Of a stretch of DNA of 64,000 nucleotides, positions 43,987-55,800 are shown in pieces (the first letter of the stretch is position 1; every line of letters starts with the position of its first letter). The notes under the pieces were generated by a model. It was not told where the DNA came from. It made no database searches and saw nothing but the letters and a program-made list of their open reading frames with translations. The translations under genes and the position numbers were made by a program. This stretch comes from Campanula takesimana. Its lineage: Eukaryota > Streptophyta > Magnoliopsida > Asterales > Campanulaceae. Location: positions 62,001 through 126,000 of the forward strand of contig JAOWBW010001590.1 in assembly GCA_026119855.1 (NCBI GenBank), read 5' to 3'.

Positions 43987-44923
43987 ATATATGTGCTTGA
44001 AATGGACAAGTCTTGTAGTAATATAATATATGTATGCTTGAAATGGACAAGTCTTACAGGAATGTAAATTTGCTTGAGAGGACAAGTCTTACAAGTATGT
44101 AAACAAGAACAAGTAATATGATTAACAAAGCAAAATAGAGTTGAGATGAAGAGAAGATGGGGGAAGGGGACCTCACCTATGATGGTTCTAGTCTATCTTC
44201 CTTTCCTTCACTCAATTATAAGGGTGATTTCTCTCTCAGACATGATTTCTGCAGAGTTTCCCCTATCTAAACAATATTCTTCCCCCCTGAAATGATCAGC
44301 ATGGGGTTCAATTTATAAAGGATGAGGGTGCCCAACATAGCCGTACGGCTAGGGACCTCATGTGCCCAAACCATCCGTACGACTCGACTTGGCAAGCTTC
44401 TGGATTTTTCTAAGTTTAATTCCAGTTCAGTCCTGGAATATCAGGTTTATCCTAGTGAGGTCCTGGTCCATTGGTTTATCCCTAAATGGTACCAAGAATT
44501 CCTCTAAAGTAGGTCGAATTCAGATTGGGGTACTTACAGAGCCCCTCGGCAACGTCGCTTTTGAAGAAAGCGGGGTTGTCGACAAAACAAGCATCCCAAT
44601 CTGATGGGAGGACGGCGTGGCCGATTTGTTCTATGGATGGAGCTAGAGGTATAGGATTCCTACGTATCCCTATTCGAGGGAATCAAGCCTAACATAGTTC
44701 ATGTGAGAGATTTTAAGGCTACTCAAACCTATGGGCCTTAGGTGGATATTCATTCATCCCTTCCTGAATAGGCATGGCTCAAAGGCCAGACTTGGTCAAC
44801 TTGGCTCTATTCGGAGAGGGTTGACTAATGGGGCTGACATGGCTCAGAGGCTTAAATAATGGGCATGGCTCAGAGGCTAGGATTGATCGACTTGGCTCTA
44901 TCGGAGAGGGTCGACTCGAGGGT

Positions 44924-45215
44924 AACTGGTCAACTTATCTCATGGCAGAGGGTCGACTACACAAACTGGTCAACTTATCTCATGGCGGAGGGTCAACTAC
45001 ACAAACTGGTCAACTTATCTCAAGGCTGAGGGTCGACTACACAAACTGGTCAACTTATCTTATGGCAGAGGGTCGACTACACAAACTGGTCAACTTATCT
45101 CATGGCGGAGGGTCGACTACACAAACTGGTCAACTTATCTCATGGCGGAGGGTCGACTACATAAATTGGTCAACTTATTTCATGGCAGAGGGTCGACTAC
45201 ACAAACTGGTCTTAC
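44924..45215. repeat. 40-bp tandem repeat in the left Tat-2 LTR
   Basis: Seven to eight copies with exact 40-bp spacing of CTGGTCAACTTATCTCATGG followed by an AGAGGGTCGACTAC-like half. The right LTR has no such expansion. Confidence 0.9.
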
Positions 45216-45424
45216 ATCATCACAGACTGCCGTCATAATGATAGGTTTTTTCTAACCTGGCCACTCTCGGGGGACAAAGGTTTTCTTAACCTAATCATGA
45301 ATATACTGGTCTTATGCCCTACCAAGGGATGCCGAGGCAATAACATCTTAACTTTCATCCTGGACTTACGAGGTACGGCCGAGACTTTCAAGATTTCACT
45401 TTCTACCCTAGACTTACGAAGTAC

Positions 45425-46150
45425 GGTCGGGTCAACAAAATCCAATGGTCTTACGCCACGCCGGACGGCCAAAGGATGAATCTCACCGAACCTAATGGTC
45501 TTACGTCACACCGGACCGCCAAAGGACATAATCTCACTGAACCTAATGGTCTTACGTCACGCCGGACCGCCAAAGGACATAATCTCACTGAACCTAATGG
45601 TCTTACGTCACGCCGGACGGTCAAAGGACACAATCTCACGAAACCTAATGGTCTTACGTCTCACCGGGCTGCCATAGGATGAATCTCACAAAACCTAATG
45701 GTCTTACGTCACGCTGGACGGCCAAAGGACACAATCTCATGAAACCTAATGGTCTTACGTGTCACCGGACCGCCAAAGGACATAATCTCACTGAGCCTAA
45801 TGGTCTTACGTCACGCCGGACGGCCAAAGGACACAATCTCACGAAACCTAATGGTCCTACGTCTCACAGGACCGCCAAAGGATGAATCTCACAAAACCTA
45901 ATGGTCTTACGTCACGCCGGACGGCCAAAGGACATAATCTCACTGAACCTAATGGTCTTACGTCATGCCGGACGGCTAAAGGACACAATCTCACGAAACC
46001 TAATGGTCTTACATCTCACCGGACCACCAAAGGACATAATCTCACAAAACCTAATGGTCTTACGTCTCACCGGACCGCCAAATGATGAATATCACAAAAC
46101 CTAATTGTCTTACGTCACACCAGACGGCCAAAAGACATGTCTAACCTAAT
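45425..46150. repeat. About 52-bp tandem repeat in the left Tat-2 LTR
   Basis: About fourteen imperfect copies of AACCTAATGGTCTTACGTCA followed by CGCCGGACGGCCAAAGGA. Three or four copies exist in the right LTR (62040-62190). Long open frames here are repeat artefacts, not genes. Confidence 0.9.
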
Positions 46151-46195
46151 GGACTTATGTCATTCCGGACTGCCAAAGGACAATTTTTCATATTT

Positions 46196-46462
46196 TTTAA
46201 CCTGGACTTACGAAGCGCGGCCGGGTTAGTTTCATAAAATTCAAATTCTTAACCTGAGCTTACGAATTACGGCTGGGTTAAATTCATATTCTTAACCTGG
46301 ACTTACGAAGCGCGGCCGGGTTAATTTCATAAAGTTCAAACTCTTAACCTGGACTTACGAATTACGGCCGGGTTAAATTCATACTCTTAACCTGGACTTA
46401 CGAAGCGCGGCCGGGTTAAATTCATACTCTTAACCTGGACTTACGAAGCGCGGCCGGGTTAA
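46196..46462. repeat. 40-55-bp tandem repeat in the left Tat-2 LTR
   Basis: Six copies of AACCTGGACTTACGAAGCGC then GGCCGGGTTAA, alternating with an AATTACGG variant. One copy is at 62200-62230 in the right LTR. Confidence 0.85.
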
Positions 46463-46804
46463 TTTTATAAAGTTGGTCTTACGTCCATCTAGGGACTGCC
46501 CGTTTTTTATTTTCGTTGGGAACCTAATCTTTCTAGGTTCAATTCAAGTTGTATGAGCCAAAAGGGGCATTTTTCGGGGGTATTTATGACATTGGTTGGG
46601 AAGGGTCTTTGAATGGGTAGGACCACAAAGCTAACTTTCAATAAGAAATCATTAATTCTGGCAGGGCTAAAGTAGCCGTACGGCTAGGGGAGGAAACACT
46701 CCTTTTTCATTCAATTTTGTCCCAGGCCTGGTCATCTTCTTAAATGCCACAGTCTGGAGTTCACCCATCAGTTCATCATCTTTACTTCGAGAGTTTTCTC
46801 TTCC

Positions 46805-47528
46805 ATGGAGCCTTTTCTCATGGAAAAGCCACCAAAATTGTCTAAAATTCATCAAGAATGCTTTGAGGGCAACCTTAGGCTTTGGATGCGGTATCATATG
46901 AGGAATCACAAGGGAGTTTTCCAGTTCAAATTTGGTCTCCAATATCTTTGGTCTCTCAAGGAGTTCATCCCAGATCTCGAGCTATTAAGAGCTGCTGCGT
47001 CCTTTTGGGATGTTAGGAGACATGTATATTGCTTCTCCTACAACGAAATCACTCCAACCTATGAGGACTTCAAGGCTTTGGTGGGTGGCGTAGTCACGGA
47101 GGTCATTGCTCTCCCCTCAGTTGATGACACCATGTGTGCCGAAAGGCTGGTCTCTCTTCTCGGCATTCCTTTGGAAGAGGCCTAATGCATGGTCCTTAAT
47201 CACACTTTCATTGAGATTTCGGATCTCCCCGAGAAGTTCATGGATCGCACGGATGAGGCTTCTTGGAATGCTTTTGGTTTATGCATTCTTGCCTTTTTCT
47301 ACATGGTTGGCTCCAAAGGTACCTGTCATAGGTTTTACTGAGTGTCCTTGAGGAGTGTCGTTCGGGGAAGGATATTTTCCCCTTGATCTTGGGCAAAACC
47401 CTTCATGGTATGGACCGCTTGGATTTGGGAGACGGCTTCATGCATAGCGGTAGCCTCGCCTTACTCACTTTGTGGTTGAGGGAGAGGTTGATGTCCATTC
47501 CCGAGGCTCCTATTTCTCACAGACCGTA
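46805..47528 (+). pseudogene. Tat-2 accessory ORF (DUF7745-like), first part
   Basis: From ATG 46805: LSKIHQECFEGNLRLWMRYH, then LELLRAAASFWDVRRHVYCF and NEITPTYEDFKALVGG. The pattern FWD..R..C.F...(D/E)(L/I)TPT.E(D/E)(Y/F).AL is that of the plant DUF7745-type proteins associated with Ogre/Tat elements (from memory of the family, not a search). A stop at 47183-47185 and a later frameshift break it. It continues FPLILGKTLHGMDRLDLGDG to 47528, where copia-4 begins. Function unknown. Confidence 0.6.
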
Positions 47529-48994
47529 TGTTGGTAGTGGTGCCCTAGGCACGTTTAATAAACGTTGTAATTGTTATCATTTATTTCATATCAATAAAGA
47601 AATGTTTTGATTATTATTGTTGTTCATGTTTACTTATAATAATCTCCGTCTCTAGTACTTGTTAAGCACTAGTATAAAGGCTAAATGATCATGGGATGAT
47701 CATGTTAGATTTATGGGTACTTGTTTGGAACAAGGTACTGGACATGACCCGCTGCATGAGATTTATGTCATGGTCTATGTCGAACATATATCTCATATTA
47801 GTTATGTTATTTCGAATCCTTAGACATGAAGTTATTATAGTCTTCCACTTGATGAAAATTATGTTTGACATATTCAAACGCCACCTTTAACCGGGTAGTT
47901 ATAAAAGGTATGTTGGCATAATCGGATTCATGTAGGGAAGAGTAATAAGCTAGATGGATTTGTCCCTCTTCGGAGAGATGTAAAGCTTGGGCCTCTCATA
48001 GGAATGATGTTGATGAAATATTCGGCCGGACTCAAATGAATTGATTGAATCAATGTCATTTGGACTATCAACATATTCGGAATCGAGAAAGTATTGAACA
48101 AAAACAAGTTGACTGTTTGACCATGACTTGTGTTCAATGACATCGTGGACAAAAGGATTGTGACATATTCTAAAGGAATTCGAACTTGTATCTAGTTATA
48201 CTATTTGGGTAGGTATGACGGTTTGCTAGAACGTAATCATATCTTATGGTTTCATGTTTGAACCCATTGCCAACTTAGTATAATCCTAGAGGGTCACACA
48301 CAATAGAACGAATCCTAAATAAGGACTATATTTGAAATTTTGGAAAATTGGATTTTCTGGGCTCTTTGGGCGATCGCCCAAAAGGGCTGGGCGACCGCAC
48401 ATGGTTTTGGGCGGCCGCACGCCTCAGTTTGGGCGGCCGCACAGTACTGTCGGGGCAGATTCCTAATTTGATTAGAAAACGAATTTTGGACGGTTTTTGA
48501 CACAAGTTTCCTATTTGGAATAGGTCCTACTTGTGTATAAAAGGCCAAATTCGGCCAGCACTTTTTCCCCAATGTTTGTGTGAGTCTCCAAAGAGTTTGA
48601 GAGAGATTATTTTGTTCCAAGACATCCCTTGATTGAAGAACAAAATAATACACAAATAAAAATTCCATATAGTCATATTAAATTGTGAAAGTGTGTTTCA
48701 TAATTTTGGTCTAGTAACCAAGATCAAGAAGCTCCTTGATATTTGTTCGTGGTGTGGATACCGCTAGAGGGTGAAGCTCATCATCTTCAAAGTTCGTGTT
48801 CTTACTTTCATTGTGATCAAGCTTCAAATCTCCACCAAAGAACAAAGCTAAAATTCAAAGTCATCAAGGGTTAGTTTTTCCTCTATTCATATCGTTGTAT
48901 TTGATTTAATCATATGAATGGATCTATGGGCTTTTGGGTTTCATAAAATTTTAAATGCTAAATTCCGCTGCGCATGTTATATCGAAACCCAACA
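47529..48994 (+). repeat. 5' LTR of copia-4
   Basis: 1466 bp. GC words GGGCGATCGCCC, GGGCGACCGCAC and GGGCGGCCGCAC at 48366-48444. TATA box TATAAAAG at 48536-48543. U5 motif ATTCCGCTGCGCATG at 48961-48976. Immediately followed by CCGTGGTC, not by a PBS. Confidence 0.9.
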
Positions 48995-49290
48995 CCGTGG
49001 TCTTATTCCTTGAGAGGCATCCTCTTGGATTTCATTCAGAGTGACTGGGAGGCTTTCATGGCTCGCCTCACGACTGCCGAGATCCGTTGGTCAGTCCCAC
49101 GTTGGCGTATCAGCTCGGTGCGGGAGTATCAGGATAATTCCCCTTTCGTTCGGGTGCCGAGACTCTTAGGATCATCTTACTACATCCCTTCGTTGGTCCG
49201 TCGTCAGTTTGGATTACTGCAGACTCCACTATTGGAGTGGTCTGGTGTTAACTCGGAGTACTTGAGGCTTCTTACTACATCCCTTCTTTG
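48995..49290 (+). repeat. Copied 3' flank replacing the copia-4 PBS and early leader
   Basis: CCGTGGTCTTATTCCTTGAG onward matches 55801-56075 closely. At about 49268 the sequence jumps back to CTTACTACATCCCTTCTTTG, a repeat of an earlier part of the same segment, and then enters copia leader at GGTTTGTGTGTGG. The joins share short homologies (CTT and TTGGT). Confidence 0.88.
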
Positions 49291-50385
49291 GTTTGTGTGT
49301 GGATCTTGGGGTTTGATTTTCCTATTTGTTTTAGTCTTGTGAATCTTAGATTGGTTCAAAGGTTTGGATGGCTAATCTGCATTCATCGAGATTGTGTTTC
49401 CCAAACTTGATCGCAATCCAAGTTTCAAAGATAAAACGAAGTTAGAATTATGAAGAGTTCATAATTGCTAAAATTGAGAAACAAAGTTCTTGATTCAATG
49501 ATTGGAGATCCATGTGGAATTGTGAATGCAATTGGCCTACGTTCATCGAGACCATCTATTGCTTAGTTTCGGCCACATGGACTACTTTCTTGGTATCTTG
49601 AATTAGTGCGGAATTATGGATGCCTCATGGCTTAGTTTCGGTCGCACTTCTTGTTATCTTGATTTGGAGATAATGACCAAAGTTGAAATAGTCTCATCCT
49701 CATAATTATAGAGAAACTAATGACACATGAATATCATGCTTAAATTAATGGAGATTAATTTAATGGCTAAACTTGATGCGTAACATGTTTACATTATGTG
49801 TTCATAAATGTGTTATATGCTATATGTGATGAACCTTCAAAGAAAGTTTTAAGTCCTTCATTTCCATGCCATGATTAAAACACTTGTTTATACATAGGTG
49901 ATCTTTTGATGTGGGTTCGCCTCTGCGAGGTGCATTAATTTTATTCATGTATGACCAAGATGAGGTTCATTAGTTTAATGTGGGCTTGCCTCCACAAGGT
50001 ACATTAAATTGAATGGTTCCTATGCGTTTAAAATGGTTGGACTTAATTAGGCGTCAAAACGGTTTTGGGCCTAGGCAAAAGATGAGATTAAACATGCTTT
50101 GGAAATTGGATTTCTCAAGGAATCTCATAAAAGGACCTAAGAATCATATGGGATATGATTGACATGATCGTCTACCTAATTAATTTAGTTTTGAGCGGTC
50201 CGCCTCCGTGGACTCAAAAGTTAAATTAAAGTTGGATCTTAGCCCAATTAAATTATATTATACATTGGATGTATATGAAGGTTATATAATTTAGTGGGAG
50301 TATTTTGTTTGAAAAATACATTATTTATTTCTTTAATGAAAACCGGCACTTATTAAATTTTAGAAATTTTGCATATTTGTAGATA
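49290..50385 (+). other. Remaining 5' leader of copia-4
   Basis: Homologous to the gag-proximal two thirds of the copia-2 leader. It holds the three hairpins again (49916-49930, 49973-50008, 50198-50213) with changed but still complementary stems. Confidence 0.7.
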
Positions 50386-51270
50386 ATGACTACTAACACT
50401 CAATCAATTTCGTTGCGATCTATCCTTGAGAAGGATAAGCTCCAAGAGAATGGTACGAACTTTATGGATTGGATCCGTAGCCTAAGAATTGTTCTTAGGC
50501 AAGAAGATAAGTTGTACATTCTCGATAGGCCTCTTCCTGCTGAACCAGAACCTACTGCCCCTAGGGCAGAAAGAGACAGTTACAAGAAACATCATAATGA
50601 TTCTAGAGATGTAAGATGTCTCATGCTTGCTACAATGTGCTCAAAAATCCAACAAAGTTTGGAACATTTAGAAGCCTATGAGATAGGCGTGGAGTTAAGA
50701 GCCATGTTTCAAGAGCAAGCTAGGCAAGAGAGGTACAAGACCATTGTTGCATTCACTACTTGCACAATGAATGAAGGGCAACAAGTGAGTCCTTACATGC
50801 TGAAAATGAAAGGTTATGTAGAGCACCTTGAGAAACTTATCTATCCAATCCCATTGGAGCTAACCACGGATCTCATTCTTAATTCATTGCCTAAAAGTTA
50901 TAATCAGTTTGTGATGAATTATAACATGCATTGAATGGATAAGAATCTCTCCGAGTTGCATGGTATGCTTAAAACTGCGGAGATGAAGATTGCGGAGAAA
51001 GGTTCTCCCGTGCTCTTAGTTCATGATGGGAAGAAGGCTGGTGCCAAAGGAAAGGGTAAGAAAGTTGTCAAACCCAAGATAAGCAAGGCAAGTGTTGCCA
51101 AGGCTTCTGAGGCAAAACCCGATTCACAAAAGGATGCAATCTGTTTCCATTGTCAAGAGATTGGTCATTGGAAACGTAATCGCTTTCTTGGAAGAGCAAA
51201 AGAAGAAGAAGGGCAGCAAGGCTGCATCGACTTCAGGTATCTATATGATAGATATTCTCCTTTCTACCAC
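50386..51270 (+). pseudogene. copia-4 gag
   Basis: MTTNTQSISLRSILEKDKLQ at the same place as in copia-2. It is broken by TGA at 50932-50934 (in NMH-*-MDKN, where copia-2 has Gly) and by a frameshift near 51180 that destroys the zinc knuckle after CFHCQEIGHWKRN. Confidence 0.9.
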
Positions 51271-52400
51271 TGATTCTTGGGTATTGGATACCGGATGTGG
51301 TTCTCACATTTGTTTAAATGTGCAGGGACTAAAGAATAGGAGACTACTTAAAGAGGGTGAAGTAGACCTACGCGTGGGGAATGGAGCAAGAGTTGCTGCA
51401 TTAGCCGTAGGGACTTATGAAGTCACTTTACCTTCCGGATTAATTCTTGTTTTGAACAATTGTTATTATGTTCTGGATTTAAGTAGAAATATTATTTCAA
51501 TTTCTTGTTTGGATAATGAAGGTTTTAAGTTTCTTATTGAGAATAAGAAATTTTCTATTTATTTAAATGATGTGCTTTATGGTATTGCTAATTCATTTAA
51601 TGGCCTTTATGTCTTGAATGTCAAGGATGAAAATAATGACAATGTCTATCATATAAATAAGAAATCTAAACCTAATGATGTAAATCATACCTATTTATGG
51701 CATTGCCATCTTGGTCATATTAATGAGAAGCGTATCTCAAAACTCCATGGGAACGGACTTTTAGGTTCATGTGACCTTGAATCATATGATACTTGCGAGT
51801 CGTGTCTTCTTGGAAAAATGACTAAGATACCTTTTACCAAGTTAAATGAAAAGGCAAGCTACTTATTGGGGTTGATACATTCCGATGTATGCGGACCATT
51901 AAGTAGCAATGCTAGGGGAGGATTTCAATACTTCATAACCTTCACTGATGATTATAGTAGATTTGGGTATGTTTACCTAATGAAACATAAAAGTGAAGCA
52001 TTTGAGATATTTAGAATAGTTCACAATGAAGTAGAAAAACAACTTGGCAAAAGTATTAATGCACTTCGATCAGATCGACGTGGAAATACTTGAGTCATGA
52101 ATTTGATGATCATCTAAAGAATTGTGGAATAGTTTCACAATTGACTCCACCCGGAACACCACAATGGAATGGTGTGTCCGAAAGGAGAAATCGGACTTTG
52201 TTAGACATGGTTTGATCAATGATGAGTCAAGTTGATCTTCCAATATCCTTTTGGGGTTACGCTCTAGAAACCGCTGCTTTCACACTAAATCGTGTTCCAA
52301 CTAAATCGGTTCAAAAGAATCCATATGAGATGTGGAGCGGAAAGAAAACTTGTTTATCTTTCATGAAGATTTGGGGTTGTGAAGCCTTTGTCAAAATACT
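51230..52400 (+). pseudogene. copia-4 protease and integrase
   Basis: Protease WVLDTGCGSHIC, then pre-integrase LWHCHLGHINEKRISKLHG and CESCLLGK, and the core HSDVCGPL, TDDYSRFGYVY, LRSDR. A short deletion near 52080 breaks the frame where copia-2 reads RGGEY. TGA at 52213-52215 replaces Arg of copia-2, a C-to-T change in a CGA codon. Confidence 0.88.
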
Positions 52401-54333
52401 TGTCTCTGACAAACTTGCACACAAATCTGACAAATGTATTTTCGTGGGATATCCAAAGGAAACTAGAGGATATTACTTTTACAACCGTGAGGACAACAAT
52501 GTTTTTGTTGCCCGGACTGGTGTATTTCTAGAGAAAGAGTTTCTCTCCAAAGAAATCAGTGGGAGTAAAATAAATCTTGAAGAAATTCGAGACCCAAAAA
52601 ATAACATTGAACCAATAGTGGAACAAGAACAAGAACCACAAGGAGTTGTGGAACCTGTTCAAAATACACAAGTAACTCGCAGATCTAGTAGGTTACGATC
52701 CGAGCCCGAGAGATATGGATTTCTCGTAACGGATAGTAATGAGGTAGAAATCATTGAGAATGATGAACCGACAACCTACCGAGAGGCGATGTCTTCTCCT
52801 GATTCGGACAAGTGGCTTGGAGCCATGGAATCCGAATTGCAGTCCATGCAAGAAAATCAAGTTTGGAACTTGATTGATGCACCCGAAGGTGTAAAAACCA
52901 TAGGATGTAAATGGGTCTTCTAAAGGAAGACTGACATGGATGGGAAGGTGCATACTTATAAAGCTAGACTTGTAGCGAAGGGTTATAGGCAAGTTCATGG
53001 TATTGACTATGATGAAACCTTTTCACTCGTAGCAATGATCAAATCTATAAGAATTCTGCTTGCTATTGCCGCATATCATGACTATGAGATATGGCAAATG
53101 GATGTCAAAACCGCTTTCCTAAATGGAAAACTACAAGAGGATGTGTATATGACACAACCAGAAGGTTTTGAACAGAATTCTAAAGTATGCAAATTGCAGA
53201 GATCCATCTATGGATTAAAGCAAGCTTCTAGGAGTTGGAATCTCCGTTTTGATGAATCGGTCAAAGAGTTTGGTTTCATCAAGAATGAAGATGAACCTTG
53301 TGTATACAAGAAGATTAGTGGGAGCATAGTGCTATTCCTTGTTTTATACGTGGATGACATATTACTCATTGGAAACGATATTCCTACACTTCAGTCTGTG
53401 AAGACTTGGTTAGGAAAGTGTTTTGCAATGAAAGATATAGGTGAAGCCGCATATATACTTGGCATTAAGATCTATAGAGATAGATCAAGGAGGCTACTCG
53501 GTTTAAGCCAAAGTACATACATTGACAAGGTCATTAGAAGATTCCGTATGGAAAATTCTAAGAGAGGCACCTTGTCGGTGTTACATGGAGTTTCTCTAAG
53601 CAAGACTCAATGTCCTAAGACAAACGATGAGCGTGAGAAAATGAATGATGTTCCATATGCTTCGGCAATTGGGTCCATTATGTATGCCATGATTTGTACT
53701 AGGCCGGATGTATCTTATGCTTTGAGCATGATAAGTAGATACCAATCCGACCCTGGCGAAAATCATTGGGTAGCTGTAAAAGCAATTCTTAAGTACTTGA
53801 GAAGAACTAAAGACTCGTTTTTGGTCTATGGAGGAATGGAAGATGATCTCGTTGTAAATGCTTACAAGGATGCAAGCTTCCAAACCGATAAAGATGATAG
53901 CCAATCGCAATCGGGTTTTGTGTTTATGTTAAATGGTGGAGCTGTAAGCTGGAAGAGTTCCAAGCAAAGTACAAACGCTGATTCTACAAAGGAAGCTGAG
54001 TATATTGCTGCATCAGATGCTGCAAAGGAAGCTGTTTGGATTAAGAAGTTCATCACTGAACTTGAAGTGGTTCCTAGTATTGCTAATCCAATAGACCTTT
54101 ATTGCGATAATAATGGTGCTATTGCTCAAGCAATGGAACCAAGAGAACATCAGAAATCCAAACACATACTTAGGCGTTTTCATATCATTCGAAAGATCGT
54201 TGATAGGGGAGACGTAAATATATGCAGAGTACCTACTGATGACAATGTTGCCGACCCGCTAACAAAGGGACTTCCACAAGCTAAACATGATGGTCATGTT
54301 AGGTCCATGGGTATTAGATACATGGGAGATTAG
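52219..54333 (+). pseudogene. copia-4 integrase tail, reverse transcriptase and RNase H
   Basis: RT blocks GCKWVF, MDVKTAFLNGKLQEDVYMTQ, LYGLKQASRSW-like IYGLKQASRSWN and YVDDILLIGND. RNase H reads SQSGFVFMLNGGAVSWKSSK, with several substitutions against copia-2, including YKDAS for the catalytic YTDAS block and STKEAEYIA. A TAA at 52921-52923 separates the two halves. Confidence 0.9.
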
Positions 54334-54340
54334 GCCTAGG

Positions 54341-54353
54341 GCAAGTGGGAGAT
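54341..54353 (+). other. Polypurine tract of copia-4
   Basis: GCAAGTGGGAGAT directly before the 3' LTR. Confidence 0.9.
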
Positions 54354-55800
54354 TGTTGGTAGTGGTGCCCTAGGCACGTTTAATAAACGTTGTAATTGTT
54401 ATCATTTATTTCATATCAATAAAGAAATGTTTTGATTATTATTGTTGTTCATGTTTACTTATAATAATCTCCGTCCCTAGTACTTGTTAAACACTAGTAT
54501 AAAGGCTAAATGATCATGGGATGATCATGTTAGATTTATGGGTACTTGTTTGGAACAAGGTACTGGACATGACCCGCTGTATGAGATTTATGTCATGGTC
54601 TATGTCGAACATATATCTCATATTAGTTATGTCATTTCGAATCCTTAGACATGAAGTTATTATAGTCTTCCACTTGATGAAAATTATGTTTGACATATTC
54701 AAACGCCACCTTTAACCGGGTAGTAATAAAGGGTATGATTGGCATAATCGGATTCATGTAGGGAAGAGTAATAAGCTAGATGGATTTGTCCCTCTTCGGA
54801 GAGATGTCAAGCTTGGGCCTCTCGTAGGAATGATGTTGATGAAATGTTCGGCCGGACTCAAATGAATTGATTGAATCAATGTCATTTGGACTATCAACAT
54901 ATTCGGAATCGAGAAAGTATTGAACAAAAACAAGTTGACTGTTTGACCATGACTTGTGTTCAATGACATCGTGGACAAAAGGATTGTGACATATTCTAAA
55001 GGAATGCGAACTTGTATCTAGTTATACTATTTGGGTAGGTATGACGGTTTGCTAGAACGTAATCATATCTTATGGTTTCATGCTTGAACCCATTGCCAAC
55101 TTAGTATAATCCTAGAGGGTCACACACAATAGAACGAATCCTAAATAAGGACTATATTGGAAATTTTGGAAAATTGGATTTTCTGGGCTCTTTGGGCGAG
55201 CGCACATGGTTTTGGGCGGCCGCACGCCTTAGTTTGGGCGGCCGCACAGTACTGTCGGGGGCAGATTTCTAATTTGATTAGGAAATGAATTTTGGACGGT
55301 TTTTGACACAAGTTTCCTATTTGGAATAGGTCCTACTTGTTTATAAAAGGCCAAATTCGGCCAGCACTTTTCCCCCAATGTTTGTGTGAGTCTCCAAAGA
55401 GTTTGAGAGAGATTATTTTGTTCCAAGACATCCTTTGATTGAAGAACAAAATAATACACAAATAAAAATTCCATATAGTCATATTAAATTGTGAAAGTGT
55501 GTTTCATAATTTTGGTCTAGCAACCAAGATCAAGAAGCTCCTTGATATTTGTTCGTGGTGTGGATACCGCTAGAGGGTGAAGCTCATCATCTTCAAAGTT
55601 CGTGTTCTTACTTTCATTGTGATCAAGCTTCAAATCTCCACCAAAGAACAAAGCTAAAATTCAAAGTCATCAAGGGTTAGTTTTTCCTCTATTCATATCG
55701 TTGTATTTGATTTAATCATATGAATGGATCTATGGGCTTTTGGGTTTCATAAAATTTTAAATGCTAAATTCCGCTGCGCATGTTATATCGAAACCCAACA
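54354..55800 (+). repeat. 3' LTR of copia-4
   Basis: 1447 bp. It differs from the 5' LTR mainly by a roughly 20-bp deletion inside the GC-word cluster (GGGCGAGCGCAC remains at 55194-55205). TATAAAAG at 55342-55349. Confidence 0.92.

Larger units (their letters stand above)
42953..46698 (-). repeat. Left LTR of Tat-2, with three internal satellites
   Basis: The left edge TGTAAGGATCC is certain from comparison with 59214. The right edge at 46698 is inferred from TGT..ACA ends and the adjoining purine tract. Contents: (GT)n near 43190, (TA)n at 43955-43984, palindromic AGCCGTACGGCT near 44338 beside a TATA-like box (44311-44320), and three tandem-repeat blocks listed separately. Confidence 0.7.
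47529..55800 (+). mobile_element. copia-4: decayed relative of copia-2 nested in the Tat-2 accessory ORF
   Basis: LTRs at 47529-48994 and 54354-55800 begin TGTTGGTAGTGG and end CCCAACA. Flanks are CCGTA (47524-47528) and CCGTG (55801-55805), a target duplication with one mismatch. The proteins are clearly of the same family as copia-2 but interrupted several times. The PBS and early leader are missing, replaced by a 280-bp copy of the sequence that follows the 3' LTR. Confidence 0.92.

Noticed and set aside
44828..46104. Several open frames with repetitive peptides in the Tat-2 LTR
   Set aside because: They are translations of tandem repeats, open in several frames and on both strands, with no domain.
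44924..46150. Regular spaced repeats resembling a CRISPR array
   Set aside because: Plant LTR satellite: units are adjacent with no unique spacers, unit lengths drift, and the same units occur in the second LTR.
47524..49000. A solo copia LTR followed by a separate copia element
   Set aside because: The segment after the LTR is a copy of the 3' flank joined to copia leader, and internal gag-pol, PPT and 3' LTR follow in order, so one rearranged element explains it better.
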